Positions 7,925 through 16,181 of a stretch of 18,600 nucleotides of DNA are shown here, in pieces (position 1 is the stretch's first letter; each line of letters starts with the position of its first letter). Both the position numbers and the translations under genes were made by a program. The stretch covers positions 1 through 18,600 of the forward strand of contig JBMOIB010000052.1 of the NCBI GenBank assembly GCA_049317545.1, written 5' to 3'. The stretch is from REEB506 sp049317545. GTDB taxonomy: Bacteria > Pseudomonadota > Alphaproteobacteria > Caulobacterales > Aquidulcibacteraceae. The notes beneath the pieces are model-generated. The model did no database searches. It was not told the origin of the DNA and was given only the letters and a program-made list of their open reading frames with translations.

Positions 7925-9487
7925 TCAGAGACCCGCGCGCGGGCTCGCCGAATGCTCTTCGACGACGGCATTATCCCCCGGCGAAATCTCCTGGAGCAGG
8001 ACCTCATAGCCCCACAAATCGGCCAGATGCTGCAGAACGCGCGGCGCATCGACGTTGAGCCCCACGCCGTCGAGCATGGTGTGATGCAGGATCAACTTGC
8101 GATCCCCTTCCAGGTCGACGTCGACGATCTGGATGTCGGCGTCGCGATAGGCGACGTCATACTGCCGCGAAAGCGCCCGGCGCACCCGGCGATAGCCGCG
8201 CTCGTCGTGGATCGATTCCACGAGCAGTTCGTCCTCGTCCTCATCGTCCTTGATGTGGAACAAGCGCAGATCCCGGATCACCTTCGGCGACAGAAACTGC
8301 GCGATGAAGCTCTCGTCGCGATAATCGGCCCAGACCTGCTTGAGCGTGCCATACGGATCGAGATTGCCGGCGATGTCAGGGAACCAGACGCGGTCCTCGT
8401 CCGTCGGCGCCACGCAGACGCGCTCGATGTCCTCCATGATGGCGAAGCCAAGCGCATAGGGATTGAGGCCGCCGTAGCGCTTGTCGCTGTAGCCGGGCTG
8501 GAACACCACATTGGTGTGGGTGTGGATGAACTCGAGATAGGCGCCGTCGTCGATCAGGCCCTTCTCATGCAGGCGGCGCATGATGCGGTGGTGCACGTAT
8601 GTGGCGCAGCCCTCGTTCATCACCTTCGTCTGGCTTTGGGGATAAAAGTACTGGGCGATGTTGCGCACGATGCGCAGCAATTCGCGCTGCCAGCCGGCGA
8701 GCCGCGGGGCGGTCTTTTCAAGGAAGTAGAGGATGTTCTCTTCCGGCAGACCAAGCAGCGCGCGGCGCTTCTCGGCCGCCGAACGGGCCTTGCTGCTGCG
8801 GCCTTTGCTCGGAACCGTCCGCCAAAGATCGTTGAACAATTGCTCGCCGTGCGCGCGGCGTTCGGCTTCGCGAAGCTGTTCGGAGCGCAGGTCCGGCCGG
8901 CGACGGCGCGGATAGCGATGCACGCCCTGACCCATCAGGGCATGGGCGGCGTCCAGGACGCGCTCGACGGCTTCGGCGCCATAGGTATCCTCGCAGCGCG
9001 CCGCGAAGCCTTTGGCGAACTCGAGGTAATCGAGGATGCCGTCGGCGTCGGTCCATTGCTTGAAGAGGTAATTGTTCTTGAAGAAGTGGTTATGCCCGAA
9101 CGCCGCGTGCGCGATCACGAGCGTCTGCATCGTCGCGGAATTCTCCTCCATCAGATAGGCGATGCAGGGGTTGGAATTGATCACGATCTCATAGGCGAGG
9201 CCCTGCATCCCTTTGCGGTAAAGGAGCTCGTCGCGCGCGAAGTGCTTGCCGAACGACCAGTGCTTGTAGAACAGCGGCATGCCGATCGAAGAATAGGCGT
9301 CGAGCATCTGCTCGGCGGTGATCACTTCGATCTGGTTGGGGAAGCAGTCGAGCTTGAGTTCGGTCAGCGCGATCTCTTCCACCGCGGCGTAAATGCGCTG
9401 CAGCGTCGCGTAGTCCCAGTCGGCCGAGGAAAACAGGCGTTCGCCCCGCGCTTTCGGCGCGCGCGACGGATCAAGAGCAAAGCTCAT
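7925..9487 (-). CDS. spoVR: SpoVR family protein
   Basis: 520 residues. Family hallmarks are visible: 'FPNQIEVITAEQMLDAYSSI', 'YKHWSFGKHF', a His-rich HAAFGHNHFFKNN (residues 127-139), 'VMNEGCATYVHH', and 'PYALGFAIMEDI'. SpoVR was named for a role in Bacillus spore cortex formation. In Proteobacteria it is YcgB, encoded next to prkA and yeaH and linked to starvation and stress, with the biochemistry unknown. The start is fixed by an ATGA overlap: the ATG at 9487 shares bases with the yeaH stop at 9484-9486, and GGAGGG (9493-9498, inside yeaH) lies 5 bases upstream. An open frame continues upstream to 9703, but that stretch is antisense-like shadow of yeaH. Translational coupling to yeaH is likely. 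It is cytosolic by sequence. Confidence 0.95.
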   Translation of the reverse strand: MSFALDPSRAPKARGERLFSSADWDYATLQRIYAAVEEIALTELKLDCFPNQIEVITAEQMLDAYSSIGMPLFYKHWSFGKHFARDELLYRKGMQGLAYEIVINSNPCIAYLMEENSATMQTLVIAHAAFGHNHFFKNNYLFKQWTDADGILDYLEFAKGFAARCEDTYGAEAVERVLDAAHALMGQGVHRYPRRRRPDLRSEQLREAERRAHGEQLFNDLWRTVPSKGRSSKARSAAEKRRALLGLPEENILYFLEKTAPRLAGWQRELLRIVRNIAQYFYPQSQTKVMNEGCATYVHHRIMRRLHEKGLIDDGAYLEFIHTHTNVVFQPGYSDKRYGGLNPYALGFAIMEDIERVCVAPTDEDRVWFPDIAGNLDPYGTLKQVWADYRDESFIAQFLSPKVIRDLRLFHIKDDEDEDELLVESIHDERGYRRVRRALSRQYDVAYRDADIQIVDVDLEGDRKLILHHTMLDGVGLNVDAPRVLQHLADLWGYEVLLQEISPGDNAVVEEHSASPRAGL

Positions 9488-10791
9488 GCGGACCCTCCGT
9501 GGGCGGCGCGGGCGTCGGGCCGCGCGAACAATTCGCGAAAGACGGGATAGATGTCGCGGCGATGGCGGACCTTGCGCATCGCCATCGGCGCCGTCGGGCT
9601 GCGGATCAGCGAATAGAGCCGCCACAAGGCGCTCGGTCGATCGCCGAAGCCGGGCAACGGATCCTCTTCCTGACCGACCTCGAGATAGGCGTAGTACTGA
9701 CACAGCGGCAGGATGTCGGTCTCCAGCAGCGCGGCCGTCTTGGCGTTGTCCGAAGGCAGATTGTCACCGTCGCTCGCCTGGGCGGCGTAGATGTTCCAGT
9801 CAGCGACGGGAAAGCGCGCGCGCACGACCCGCACCATTTCCTCAAGCGCGGTCGAAACCACCGTGCCGCCCGTTTCAGGGCTGTGGAAGAAGGTCTGTTC
9901 GTCGACTTCTTCCGCGTGGTGCGTGTGGCGGATGAACACGACCTCGACGCGCGGATACCGGCGCTTCAAGAAGATGTAGAGCAGCGAATAGAAGCGCTTC
10001 GCGAGGTCCTTCATGTGCTCGGTCATCGAGCCGGACACGTCCATGAGGCAGAACATGACGGCCTGCGCGATCGGCTTGGGCGTCGGCTCAAGGCGGCGAT
10101 ACCGTACGTCTATCGGATCAATGTAGGGGATTGCGCGCAGTTTGAGGCTCATCGCGGCGAGCTCGGCGCGCAAGCGCGGCAAGTCGCCCGCAGACGGATC
10201 TCGCGCTTGCAAATCCGCAATGTCCTCCGCCAAGGCCTCTACCGCCTCGCGCGTCGGTCGCTTGAGCGCGAGCCTACGGGCCAAGGCGTTGCGCATCGTG
10301 CGCGGCACGTCGAGCGAAGACGGCGAGCCGGTGACCGAGAAACCCGCGCGGCGAAAAGTCTGCACGGCGCCGCCGGCCAGCTTGCGCTTGGCGAGGTCGG
10401 GCAGTTCAAGGTCTTCGAGGAACAGGTTGAGGAATTCCTCCGCCGAAAGCACGAAACGGAATTCGTCGATCCCGTCGCCATCGCCGCCCGCCCCGCCGGC
10501 GCCGCCGCCCTGGCCTTCGGGGCGCTCGATGCCGTCGCCTTCGACGTACTCGCGATTGCCCGGCAGCACATAGTCGCGCACGCCGCCTTCATGCGAACGG
10601 CGCATCGTGGGCTCGCGCACACCGTCGGCGGAAATGGTGACCTCGCCGCCCTGCTCCACGTCCTTGATCGAGCGCGTCGCCGTGCCCGACCGCACAGCCT
10701 GGCGCACCAAAGCGCGCGCGCGGCGCAGGAAGCGCTGACGATTGGAGAGGCTTTTGCCGCCCGGATTGAGGCGACGGTCGATGATGTTCAT
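9484..10791 (-). CDS. yeaH: YeaH/YhbH family protein (DUF444), von Willebrand A-like
   Basis: 435 residues. The N-terminus (MNIIDRRLNPGGKSLSNRQR) and the overall length fit the YeaH/YhbH (DUF444) family. A Gly/Asp-rich linker at about residues 93-108 precedes the conserved part. The C-terminal von Willebrand A-like domain has the metal site motif D251-x-S253-x-S255 (DVSGSM), then TGGT and a later SDGDN, so the MIDAS set appears complete. The partner in the family is PrkA, encoded upstream; the protein is thought to act as an adaptor or substrate in the PrkA stress pathway. It overlaps spoVR by 4 bases and is separated from prkA by 122 bases that hold a nested repeat. The start ATG has only a distant AGGAG (about 13 bases) or a closer AGGATG, so translation may be modest. 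Confidence 0.95.
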   Translation of the reverse strand: MNIIDRRLNPGGKSLSNRQRFLRRARALVRQAVRSGTATRSIKDVEQGGEVTISADGVREPTMRRSHEGGVRDYVLPGNREYVEGDGIERPEGQGGGAGGAGGDGDGIDEFRFVLSAEEFLNLFLEDLELPDLAKRKLAGGAVQTFRRAGFSVTGSPSSLDVPRTMRNALARRLALKRPTREAVEALAEDIADLQARDPSAGDLPRLRAELAAMSLKLRAIPYIDPIDVRYRRLEPTPKPIAQAVMFCLMDVSGSMTEHMKDLAKRFYSLLYIFLKRRYPRVEVVFIRHTHHAEEVDEQTFFHSPETGGTVVSTALEEMVRVVRARFPVADWNIYAAQASDGDNLPSDNAKTAALLETDILPLCQYYAYLEVGQEEDPLPGFGDRPSALWRLYSLIRSPTAPMAMRKVRHRRDIYPVFRELFARPDARAAHGGSA

Positions 10792-10813
10792 GGCGACATC
10801 CTAACTCCTTTCC

Positions 10814-10903
10814 TCATCCCCGCCGAGCGCAGCGAGGGCGGGGACCTCGTTCAGGTGGAGAGCTGGACGAGGTCCCGGGTCGCGCTTTGCGCGCCCGGGA
10901 TGA
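10814..10903. repeat. 90-bp nested palindromic repeat (REPIN-like) between prkA and yeaH
   Basis: The element is nested. The outer arms TCATCCC (10814-10820) and GGGATGA (10897-10903) are reverse complements. A left hairpin pairs CCCCGCC (10818-10824) with GGCGGGG (10837-10843). A right hairpin pairs CCCGGGTCGCGC (10874-10885) with GCGCGCCCGGG (10889-10899), with one bulged T. Central arms GACCTCGT (10843-10850) and ACGAGGTC (10867-10874) also match. Paired REP-like hairpins of this form, with 'CCCGGGATGAC' ends, are common dispersed repeats in alphaproteobacterial genomes. In an operon mRNA such a structure could stabilise the upstream prkA part or cause partial termination. I saw no second copy in this window. 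Confidence 0.7.
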
Positions 10904-10913
10904 CGAAGACGGA

Positions 10914-12854
10914 TCACCCTGCCTTCTTCACCCGCATGTACCATTCGACCAGCCGGCGCACTTGGCGCTCCGTATAGCCGCGCGACACCATGCGATCGAC
11001 GAAGTCGGCGTGCTTCTTCTCGCTCTCGCCGTCCTTTTTGGAGCCGAACGAGATCACCGGCAGCAGATCCTCGACCTGGCTGAACATGCGCCGCTCGATC
11101 ACGTCGCGGATCTTTTCGTAGCTCGTCCAGGACGGGTTTTTGCCGCCATGGCTGGCGCGCGCACGGAGCGCGAACTTCACCACTTCGTTGCGGAAGTCCT
11201 TCGGATTGGCGATGCCGGCCGGCTTCTCGATCTTCGACAATTCCTGGTTCAAAAGCTCGCGATTGAGCATCTGCCCGGTATCGGGATCCTTGAAGTCGGC
11301 GTCTTCGATCCAGGCGTCTGCGTAGTCGACGTAGCGGTCGAACAGGTTCTGGCCGTAGTCGTGATAGCTCTCCAGGTACGCCTTCTGGATCTCGTTGCCG
11401 ATGAATTCGGCGTAGCGGGCGCCGAGTTCGGACTTGATGAATTCCAGATAGCGGTCCTCGGTCTCCTGCGGGAACTGGTCGCGCCGGATCGCCTGTTCGA
11501 GCACGTACATGAGGTGCACCGGATCGGCCGCGACCTCGTTGGTGTCGTGGTTGTACGTCGCCGCGAGAACCTTGAACGCAAAGCGCGTAGAGACGCCGTC
11601 CATGCCTTCGTCGACGCCGGCGGCGTCCTTGTACTCTTGCAGGGACCTCGCCTTGGGATCGACCTCTTTGAGGCTTTCGCCGTCGTACACGCGCATCTTG
11701 GCGTAGAGGCTCGAATTCTCGTGCGGCTTCAGGCGCGTGAGCACCGAAAAGCGGGCGAGCATGTCGAGCGTGCCGGGCGCGCACGGCGCCTGCCCGAGTT
11801 CGGAGCCGCGGATCAGCTTTTCGTAGATCCGTCGTTCTTCGGTGAAGCGCAGCGCGTACGGCACCTTGATCACGAAGATGCGGTCGATGAAGGCTTCGTT
11901 GTTCTTGTTGTTCTTGAAGCTCTGCCACTCGGCCTCGTTCGAGTGGGCCATCACGATGCCCTGATAGGGGATCGCGCCGATGTTTTCGGTGCCGACGTAA
12001 TTGCCCTCCTGCGTCGCCGTGAGCAGCGGGTGGAGCATCTTGATCGGCGCTTTGAACATTTCGACGAATTCGAGAATGCCCTGGTTCGCGCGATTGAGGC
12101 CGCCGGAATAGGAATACGCGTCCGGGTCATTCTGGGCGTGCATTTCCAGCTTGCGGATGTCGACCTTGCCGACGAGGGACGAAACGTCCTGGTTGTTCTC
12201 GTCGCCCGGCTCGGTCTTGGCGATGCCGATCTGGCGCAGCTTCGACGGCCGCAGCTTGACGACCTTGAACTTCGAAATATCGCCGCCGAACTGGTCGAGC
12301 CGCTTGAGGCACCAAGGGCTCATCAGGCCGGTGAGCCGACGCGTCGGGATGCCGTAACGATCCCGGAGCATTGGGCCCATGGTGTCGGGCTCGAACAGGC
12401 CCAAGGGGCTTTCGAACACCGGGCTGATCTCGTCGCCGGCCTTCAGTGCGTAGATCGGATGCTCTTCCATGAGCGCCTTCAGGCGCTCGGCGAGCGAAGA
12501 TTTGCCGCCGCCAACAGGGCCGAGCAGATACAAGATCTGCTTGCGCTCCTCGAGCCCCTGGGCGGCGTGACGCAGGAAGCTCACGATCCGCTCGATCGTT
12601 TCCTCCATGCCATAGAATTCCGCGAACGCCGGATAGATCCGGATCGTCCGGTTCATGAAGATGCGGCCGAGCCGCGCGTCCTTCGCCGTGTCCACCGTTT
12701 CCGGTTCGCCGATCGCCGCCAGCAGCCGCTCGGCGGCAGTCGACGTCATCATCGGGTCATTTCGGCATGCGGTGAGATACTCGGTGAGGGTCATCTCCGT
12801 TTCGCGACGTTGCTCGAACGCCCGAGTGTATGTGGTCAGCAATTCGTCAGACAT
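10914..12854 (-). CDS. prkA: PrkA family serine protein kinase (AAA-type)
   Basis: 646 residues, the usual PrkA length. PrkA is a cytosolic serine kinase with an AAA-type ATPase domain followed by a C-terminal PrkA domain; in enterobacteria it works with YeaH and YcgB in starvation and stress responses. The Walker A motif is G112-S119 (GPVGGGKS). Other conserved stretches are 'DPDAYSYSGGLNRANQG', 'VMAHSNEAEW' and, in the C-terminal part, 'GKNPSWTSYEKIRDVIE'. The ATG at 12854 has AGAGG 8 bases upstream. An in-frame TTG two codons earlier (12860) is less likely. It is first in the prkA-yeaH-spoVR order, preceded by about 200 bases that should contain its promoter; I could not pick out a convincing one. 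Confidence 0.97.
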   Translation of the reverse strand: MSDELLTTYTRAFEQRRETEMTLTEYLTACRNDPMMTSTAAERLLAAIGEPETVDTAKDARLGRIFMNRTIRIYPAFAEFYGMEETIERIVSFLRHAAQGLEERKQILYLLGPVGGGKSSLAERLKALMEEHPIYALKAGDEISPVFESPLGLFEPDTMGPMLRDRYGIPTRRLTGLMSPWCLKRLDQFGGDISKFKVVKLRPSKLRQIGIAKTEPGDENNQDVSSLVGKVDIRKLEMHAQNDPDAYSYSGGLNRANQGILEFVEMFKAPIKMLHPLLTATQEGNYVGTENIGAIPYQGIVMAHSNEAEWQSFKNNKNNEAFIDRIFVIKVPYALRFTEERRIYEKLIRGSELGQAPCAPGTLDMLARFSVLTRLKPHENSSLYAKMRVYDGESLKEVDPKARSLQEYKDAAGVDEGMDGVSTRFAFKVLAATYNHDTNEVAADPVHLMYVLEQAIRRDQFPQETEDRYLEFIKSELGARYAEFIGNEIQKAYLESYHDYGQNLFDRYVDYADAWIEDADFKDPDTGQMLNRELLNQELSKIEKPAGIANPKDFRNEVVKFALRARASHGGKNPSWTSYEKIRDVIERRMFSQVEDLLPVISFGSKKDGESEKKHADFVDRMVSRGYTERQVRRLVEWYMRVKKAG

Positions 12855-12980
12855 CAGCAAGGCCTCTGTCGCACTGCGCCGGCCCCCCGACCGGCAGCCG
12901 ATGGCGCCACCCTAATGTGGACTGCCATTAAGGCGGCGGCGAGATCGCAGAAGGAAATCGTGATGGCAAAGGGCGATTAA

Positions 12981-13013
12981 TTGCAGGGCGCCGGCCGCGA
13001 AACGCGCCTGCAA
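12981..13013. terminator. Imperfect stem-loop downstream of mltA and upstream of prkA
   Basis: TTGCAGGGCGC (12981-12991) pairs with GCGCCTGCAA (13004-13013) over 10 base pairs with one bulged G and a 12-base loop. It starts about 40 bases after the mltA stop on the minus strand, so it may end the mltA message. No T-run follows, so it could also be part of the prkA control region. Confidence 0.35.
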
Positions 13014-13053
13014 ACCGGTCAGATCGGTGAAATCGCCGTGGTCAAGTTCGCGT

Positions 13054-14394
13054 CTAACGCGCGGCCAATATTGAGGTTTCGCGCGCGTCCGAGACGAGCG
13101 CCGCGGCGGGGTTCGGGAGCAAGGTCCAAAAGCGCACAGGGCCGTTCATTTTTTCGGCGCCGGCGCCCGCGGCATCGCCTGTGCCAAAGAAAACGTCGCC
13201 GCGCAGCGGTCCGCGGCGAATCGCGCCGCCGGTGTCTTGCGCCACCAGCAGGCGCTGGAACACCGCGCCGTCAGACGCTTTCGCATCCGCAAAAATGAGC
13301 GCCCCGTAGGGATGCGCGGACGGATCGACGGCGAGAGACCCGAGCGCGGTGAGCGGCACGCCCTGCGCGCCCTTCGGTCCGATCGCCGGATCGGGGATCG
13401 GCTCGAGCGCGAAGAAGATGTAGCTCGGATCGAGATTGAGCGCGGCCCGCACACTGTCTTGTGGTTGCGCATCCATCCAGGCGCGCACGCTGCGCTTGTC
13501 GGCGACGGCGATGTCGCCGCGGGTGCGCAATTGGCCGTAGACGGAATTCCACTTCCAACCGTTCTGGCTATTGTAGGCCATCCGCATCTGCGGGCCGTCT
13601 TCGAACTGCACCCGCGCCGAACCTTGGACCTGAACATCGTAAACGTCGGTTGGGTGGGCGTAGCCGAGCGCCGGACGCGTCGTGACGTCGATCGCGGCGC
13701 GCGCCGGGTAGGGCTCGACGCGCTTCTCGATGAGGCGGCCCCAGATCGGGGTGCGAAACCGGCGCGTCAGCCGCTCGTTGAGCTTGGTCTTCAAGCCGGG
13801 CTTCAGGTCCTCGGGGACGTCGTTCGTCATCCCCTTGAGGACGTCTTCGCTCATGTTCGCGGCGATCCCCTGCTGTTCATCGAACGCGGCAAGGTCGATC
13901 GAGACGAGATCGTCGGGCCGCGGGAGAAACGGCTCGGTGAATCCCGGCTGCGGGGTCCGGCGCGCCTGCACGATCGGCTCGTAATAGGCTGTGAGCTTGG
14001 ACATCTGGTCCGGCCGCGCCTCAACGGCCTGCGGTATGAACCAGCGCTCGAAAAAGGCGCGCGCGCCGCCGGGGTCGGCGACCGCGCCGGCGGCCGCGCA
14101 GGCGGGACCCCAGTCGCCGACGACGCCGCCATAGGGCGCGAACCGGCCGAGCTTCTGGTCCGCGGGCCGCTTGGCGACGGCCGCGCACGACGCTTTGAAC
14201 GCCGCCAGCGCCGGGCCGGCGTCCGACGATGCCCAGCCCGGCAACTCGGCGAACGTGGTCGGCCGCAAGGTGAAGATCGGCGGCTCGACCGTCGTCTTGG
14301 CCGGCGGTGGGACTTTGGTCGGCGTGGTCGTGGCGCAAGCGGCGGCGATCGAGGCGAGCGCGGCGGCGGCGAGCAGGCGGGGAAGAGCTGTCAT
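13054..14394 (-). CDS. mltA: Membrane-bound lytic murein transglycosylase A (MltA family)
   Basis: 446 residues. Cleaves the glycan strands of peptidoglycan to give 1,6-anhydromuropeptides during wall turnover, acting in the periplasm. The N-terminus (MTALPRLLAAAALASIAAAC) is a lipoprotein signal with a loose lipobox and Cys at residue 20, so the mature protein is probably lipid-anchored. The MltA domain is recognised by 'FTGYYEP'-like TAYYEPIVQA, 'VQVQGSARVQF' and the C-terminal 'AQDTGGAIRRGPLRGDVFFG', which contains the aspartates conserved in this 3D-type catalytic domain. The double-psi barrel (3D) region is complete. It lies 65 bases after msrA on the same strand. No clear ribosome binding site precedes the ATG. 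The family call is firm. Confidence 0.94.
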   Translation of the reverse strand: MTALPRLLAAAALASIAAACATTTPTKVPPPAKTTVEPPIFTLRPTTFAELPGWASSDAGPALAAFKASCAAVAKRPADQKLGRFAPYGGVVGDWGPACAAAGAVADPGGARAFFERWFIPQAVEARPDQMSKLTAYYEPIVQARRTPQPGFTEPFLPRPDDLVSIDLAAFDEQQGIAANMSEDVLKGMTNDVPEDLKPGLKTKLNERLTRRFRTPIWGRLIEKRVEPYPARAAIDVTTRPALGYAHPTDVYDVQVQGSARVQFEDGPQMRMAYNSQNGWKWNSVYGQLRTRGDIAVADKRSVRAWMDAQPQDSVRAALNLDPSYIFFALEPIPDPAIGPKGAQGVPLTALGSLAVDPSAHPYGALIFADAKASDGAVFQRLLVAQDTGGAIRRGPLRGDVFFGTGDAAGAGAEKMNGPVRFWTLLPNPAAALVSDARETSILAAR

Positions 14395-14459
14395 GGGCGA
14401 ATGTTAGCGCAAGCCAGATCGCCTCGCCGCCCGGTTTTGCAGAACGCCCTGCCCGTTGC

Positions 14460-15062
14460 TCATTTCACGCCGCGCCAAACCTCTTTGACGCGCGCGTCGC
14501 GACCGCAGCCGGACCGGTAGAACAGATAGCGCGCCGGGTTCTTGGCGGCGTAATCCTGGTGGTAGGTCTCCGCCGGCCAAAACGTCGACACGGCCAGGAC
14601 TTGCGTCGCCACCGGCTTCTTGAGCGCTGCGGCGGCAGCGGCGCGGGCAGCGTCCGCGATCGGCTTTTGCTCGGGCGTGGCGAATACCGCGGACCGATAG
14701 CTTGGTCCGCGATCGCAGAATTGCCCGCCGCCGTCGGTCGGATCGATGATCCGAAAGAACCGATCGGTCAGCGCACGATAGGTGATCTTCGCGGGGTCAA
14801 ACGTCACCTTGACCGCTTCGTAGTGCCCGGTCGTCTCGGTGATCACGTCGTCGTAGCGGGGATTGGCGAGCGTCCCACCGGTGTAGCCGGAGACGACGTC
14901 GACGACGCCGGGGACGGCGGCGAGATCATGCTCGGCGCACCAGAAGCAGCCGCCGGCGTAGATGGCCGTTTGGGTCGGCGCGGCAGCCGCAGGCGCGGCC
15001 AGCGCCGCCGGCGCCAAACAGGCGGCGAGAACAAACGAAGCGATAGCGAATAGGCGACGCAT
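14460..15062 (-). CDS. msrA: Exported peptide-methionine (S)-S-oxide reductase MsrA
   Basis: 200 residues from the ATG at 15062. Reduces the S-sulfoxide of methionine in oxidised proteins. The catalytic motif GCFWC is at residues 38-42 with C39 as nucleophile. 'GYTGG' (the substrate-side loop) and a C-terminal YRSGCGRDARVKEVW tail with a possible resolving Cys also match this MsrA subtype. The first 22 residues (MRRLFAIASFVLAACLAPAALA) form a signal peptide cleavable after ALA, so the enzyme should act in the periplasm. An in-frame start further upstream (15122) is unlikely, because GGAGGG at 15067-15072 lies 4 bases before this ATG. It precedes mltA, which fits an envelope-maintenance pair. 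Confidence 0.95.
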   Translation of the reverse strand: MRRLFAIASFVLAACLAPAALAAPAAAAPTQTAIYAGGCFWCAEHDLAAVPGVVDVVSGYTGGTLANPRYDDVITETTGHYEAVKVTFDPAKITYRALTDRFFRIIDPTDGGGQFCDRGPSYRSAVFATPEQKPIADAARAAAAAALKKPVATQVLAVSTFWPAETYHQDYAAKNPARYLFYRSGCGRDARVKEVWRGVK

Positions 15063-15066
15063 GAAA

Positions 15067-15072
15067 CCCTCC
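15067..15072 (-). promoter_or_regulatory. Ribosome binding site that decides the msrA start
   Basis: GGAGGG on the minus strand sits 4 bases before the ATG at 15062. It rules out the longer reading frame from 15122 and leaves a clean signal peptide at the N-terminus. Confidence 0.75.
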
Positions 15073-15179
15073 GGCCGGACTAGCGTCCCCCTGTTACGTC
15101 GCAGGTAGAGGTGCGGTTTCAAACCCTTGTTAGAGGGACTTGGATTGACGTCGTTGCGCAGGCGCGCGAACCGTCCCCC

Positions 15180-16121
15180 ATGGCCACCCTTCTCGCCGCA
15201 GGCAAATTCCAGGACCCGACCACCACCGCCAAAGGCGAGCCGCGCGCCACCGTCGCGTTCAAAGGCATGCGCACGCTCTGGTTCAACACCGGCACGCTCT
15301 GCAACATCACGTGCGCGACCTGCTACATCGAAAGCTCCCCGAGCAACGATCGTCTCGTCTACCTGACGCCGGCCGACGTCGACGGCATGCTCGACCAGCT
15401 CGCGGCTCTGCAGCCGGCCCCCATCGAAATCGGCTTCACCGGCGGCGAGCCGTTCCTCAACCCTGACGCGCTAGCGCTCATTTCCAGCGCTTTGGCGCGC
15501 GGCCATCGCGTGCTGGCGCTCACCAATGCGATGCGCCCAATGATGCGGCTTCGGGTTCAGGAAGGGCTCATGGGCCTGCGCGCGACCGCCGGCGAACGGC
15601 TGGCGTTGCGGGTCAGCCTCGACCATTGGGATCCCGCCCTGCACGACAGCGAGCGCGGCGCGGGCGCGTTCGAGGAAGCCTGCGCCGGGATCGACTGGCT
15701 CGTCGCGAACAGGTTCCATGTTGCGATCGCCGGCCGCACCCGTTGGGGCGATAGCGAAGCCGATCTGCGCGCGGGGTTCGCCAGGCTCTTCGCTACCCGC
15801 GGCTGGCCGATCGCGGCGACGTCTCCAGGTGAACTGGTGGTTTTCCCAGAGATGGACGCCCGCCTCGATACGCCCGAGATCACACCGGCCTGCTGGGGCA
15901 TCCTCGGCGTTGATCCCGATGGGCTGATGTGCGCGACCTCGCGGATGGTGGTGAAGCGCAGGGGCCAGGCGGCGCTCGATGTCGTCGCCTGCACCTTGAC
16001 GCCGTATGCGCCGGACTTCGCCACCGGCCCCCGCCTTTCAGACGCGTTAGATCCGGTCCGCCTGAACCATCCCCATTGCGCGCGATTCTGCGTCCTCGGC
16101 GGCGGCTCCTGCACCGCCTGA
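15180..16121 (+). CDS. Radical SAM protein with SPASM-like C-terminal cysteines, substrate unknown
   Basis: 313 residues from the ATG at 15180; a GTG at 15111 would add 23 residues of unconvincing sequence and overlap msrA upstream DNA. The radical SAM [4Fe-4S] motif is C41-x3-C45-x2-C48 (LCNITCATCYIESSP), followed by the SAM-binding GFTGGEPF (85-92). The C-terminal part has six more cysteines (238, 251, 271, 300, 304, 311) in the pattern 'CWGILGVDPDGLMC' and 'HCARFCVLGGGSC', which resembles SPASM auxiliary-cluster domains used in peptide and enzyme maturation. No precursor peptide or typical partner is encoded nearby. The receiver-domain gene starts 60 bases downstream on the same strand. 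The enzyme class is firm and the substrate is unknown. Confidence 0.88.
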   Translation: MATLLAAGKFQDPTTTAKGEPRATVAFKGMRTLWFNTGTLCNITCATCYIESSPSNDRLVYLTPADVDGMLDQLAALQPAPIEIGFTGGEPFLNPDALALISSALARGHRVLALTNAMRPMMRLRVQEGLMGLRATAGERLALRVSLDHWDPALHDSERGAGAFEEACAGIDWLVANRFHVAIAGRTRWGDSEADLRAGFARLFATRGWPIAATSPGELVVFPEMDARLDTPEITPACWGILGVDPDGLMCATSRMVVKRRGQAALDVVACTLTPYAPDFATGPRLSDALDPVRLNHPHCARFCVLGGGSCTA

Positions 16122-16181
16122 GCATCGAAAAATCTGAACAAGCGCAAATCTTTATTAAGGCTGCGGCAATACCTTCGCGGC

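Noticed and set aside
7952..9550. Open frame of 532 codons on the plus strand opposite spoVR
   Set aside because: Antisense shadow of spoVR; repetitive Val/Ala/Asp/His composition and no recognisable domain.
9499..10977. Open frame of 492 codons on the plus strand opposite yeaH
   Set aside because: Antisense shadow of yeaH; it runs through the nested repeat, which is not coding.
10887..12980. Open frame of 697 codons on the plus strand opposite prkA
   Set aside because: It mirrors prkA codon for codon in GC-rich DNA, has no family-like motif, and prkA is unmistakable on the other strand. It is a shadow of biased third-position GC.
12915..12980. Possible 21-residue plus-strand peptide upstream of prkA
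   Set aside because: It is merely the tail of the antisense shadow frame; AAGGA precedes only an internal ATG that gives five residues. Not supportable as a gene.
13237..14520. Open frame of 427 codons on the plus strand opposite mltA
   Set aside because: Arg-rich antisense translation without motifs, while mltA is clear.
15063..15179. Possible promoter for msrA (TTGAAA on the minus strand at 15117-15122)
   Set aside because: No acceptable -10 at 16-18 bases; the nearest candidates match poorly, so I did not annotate it.
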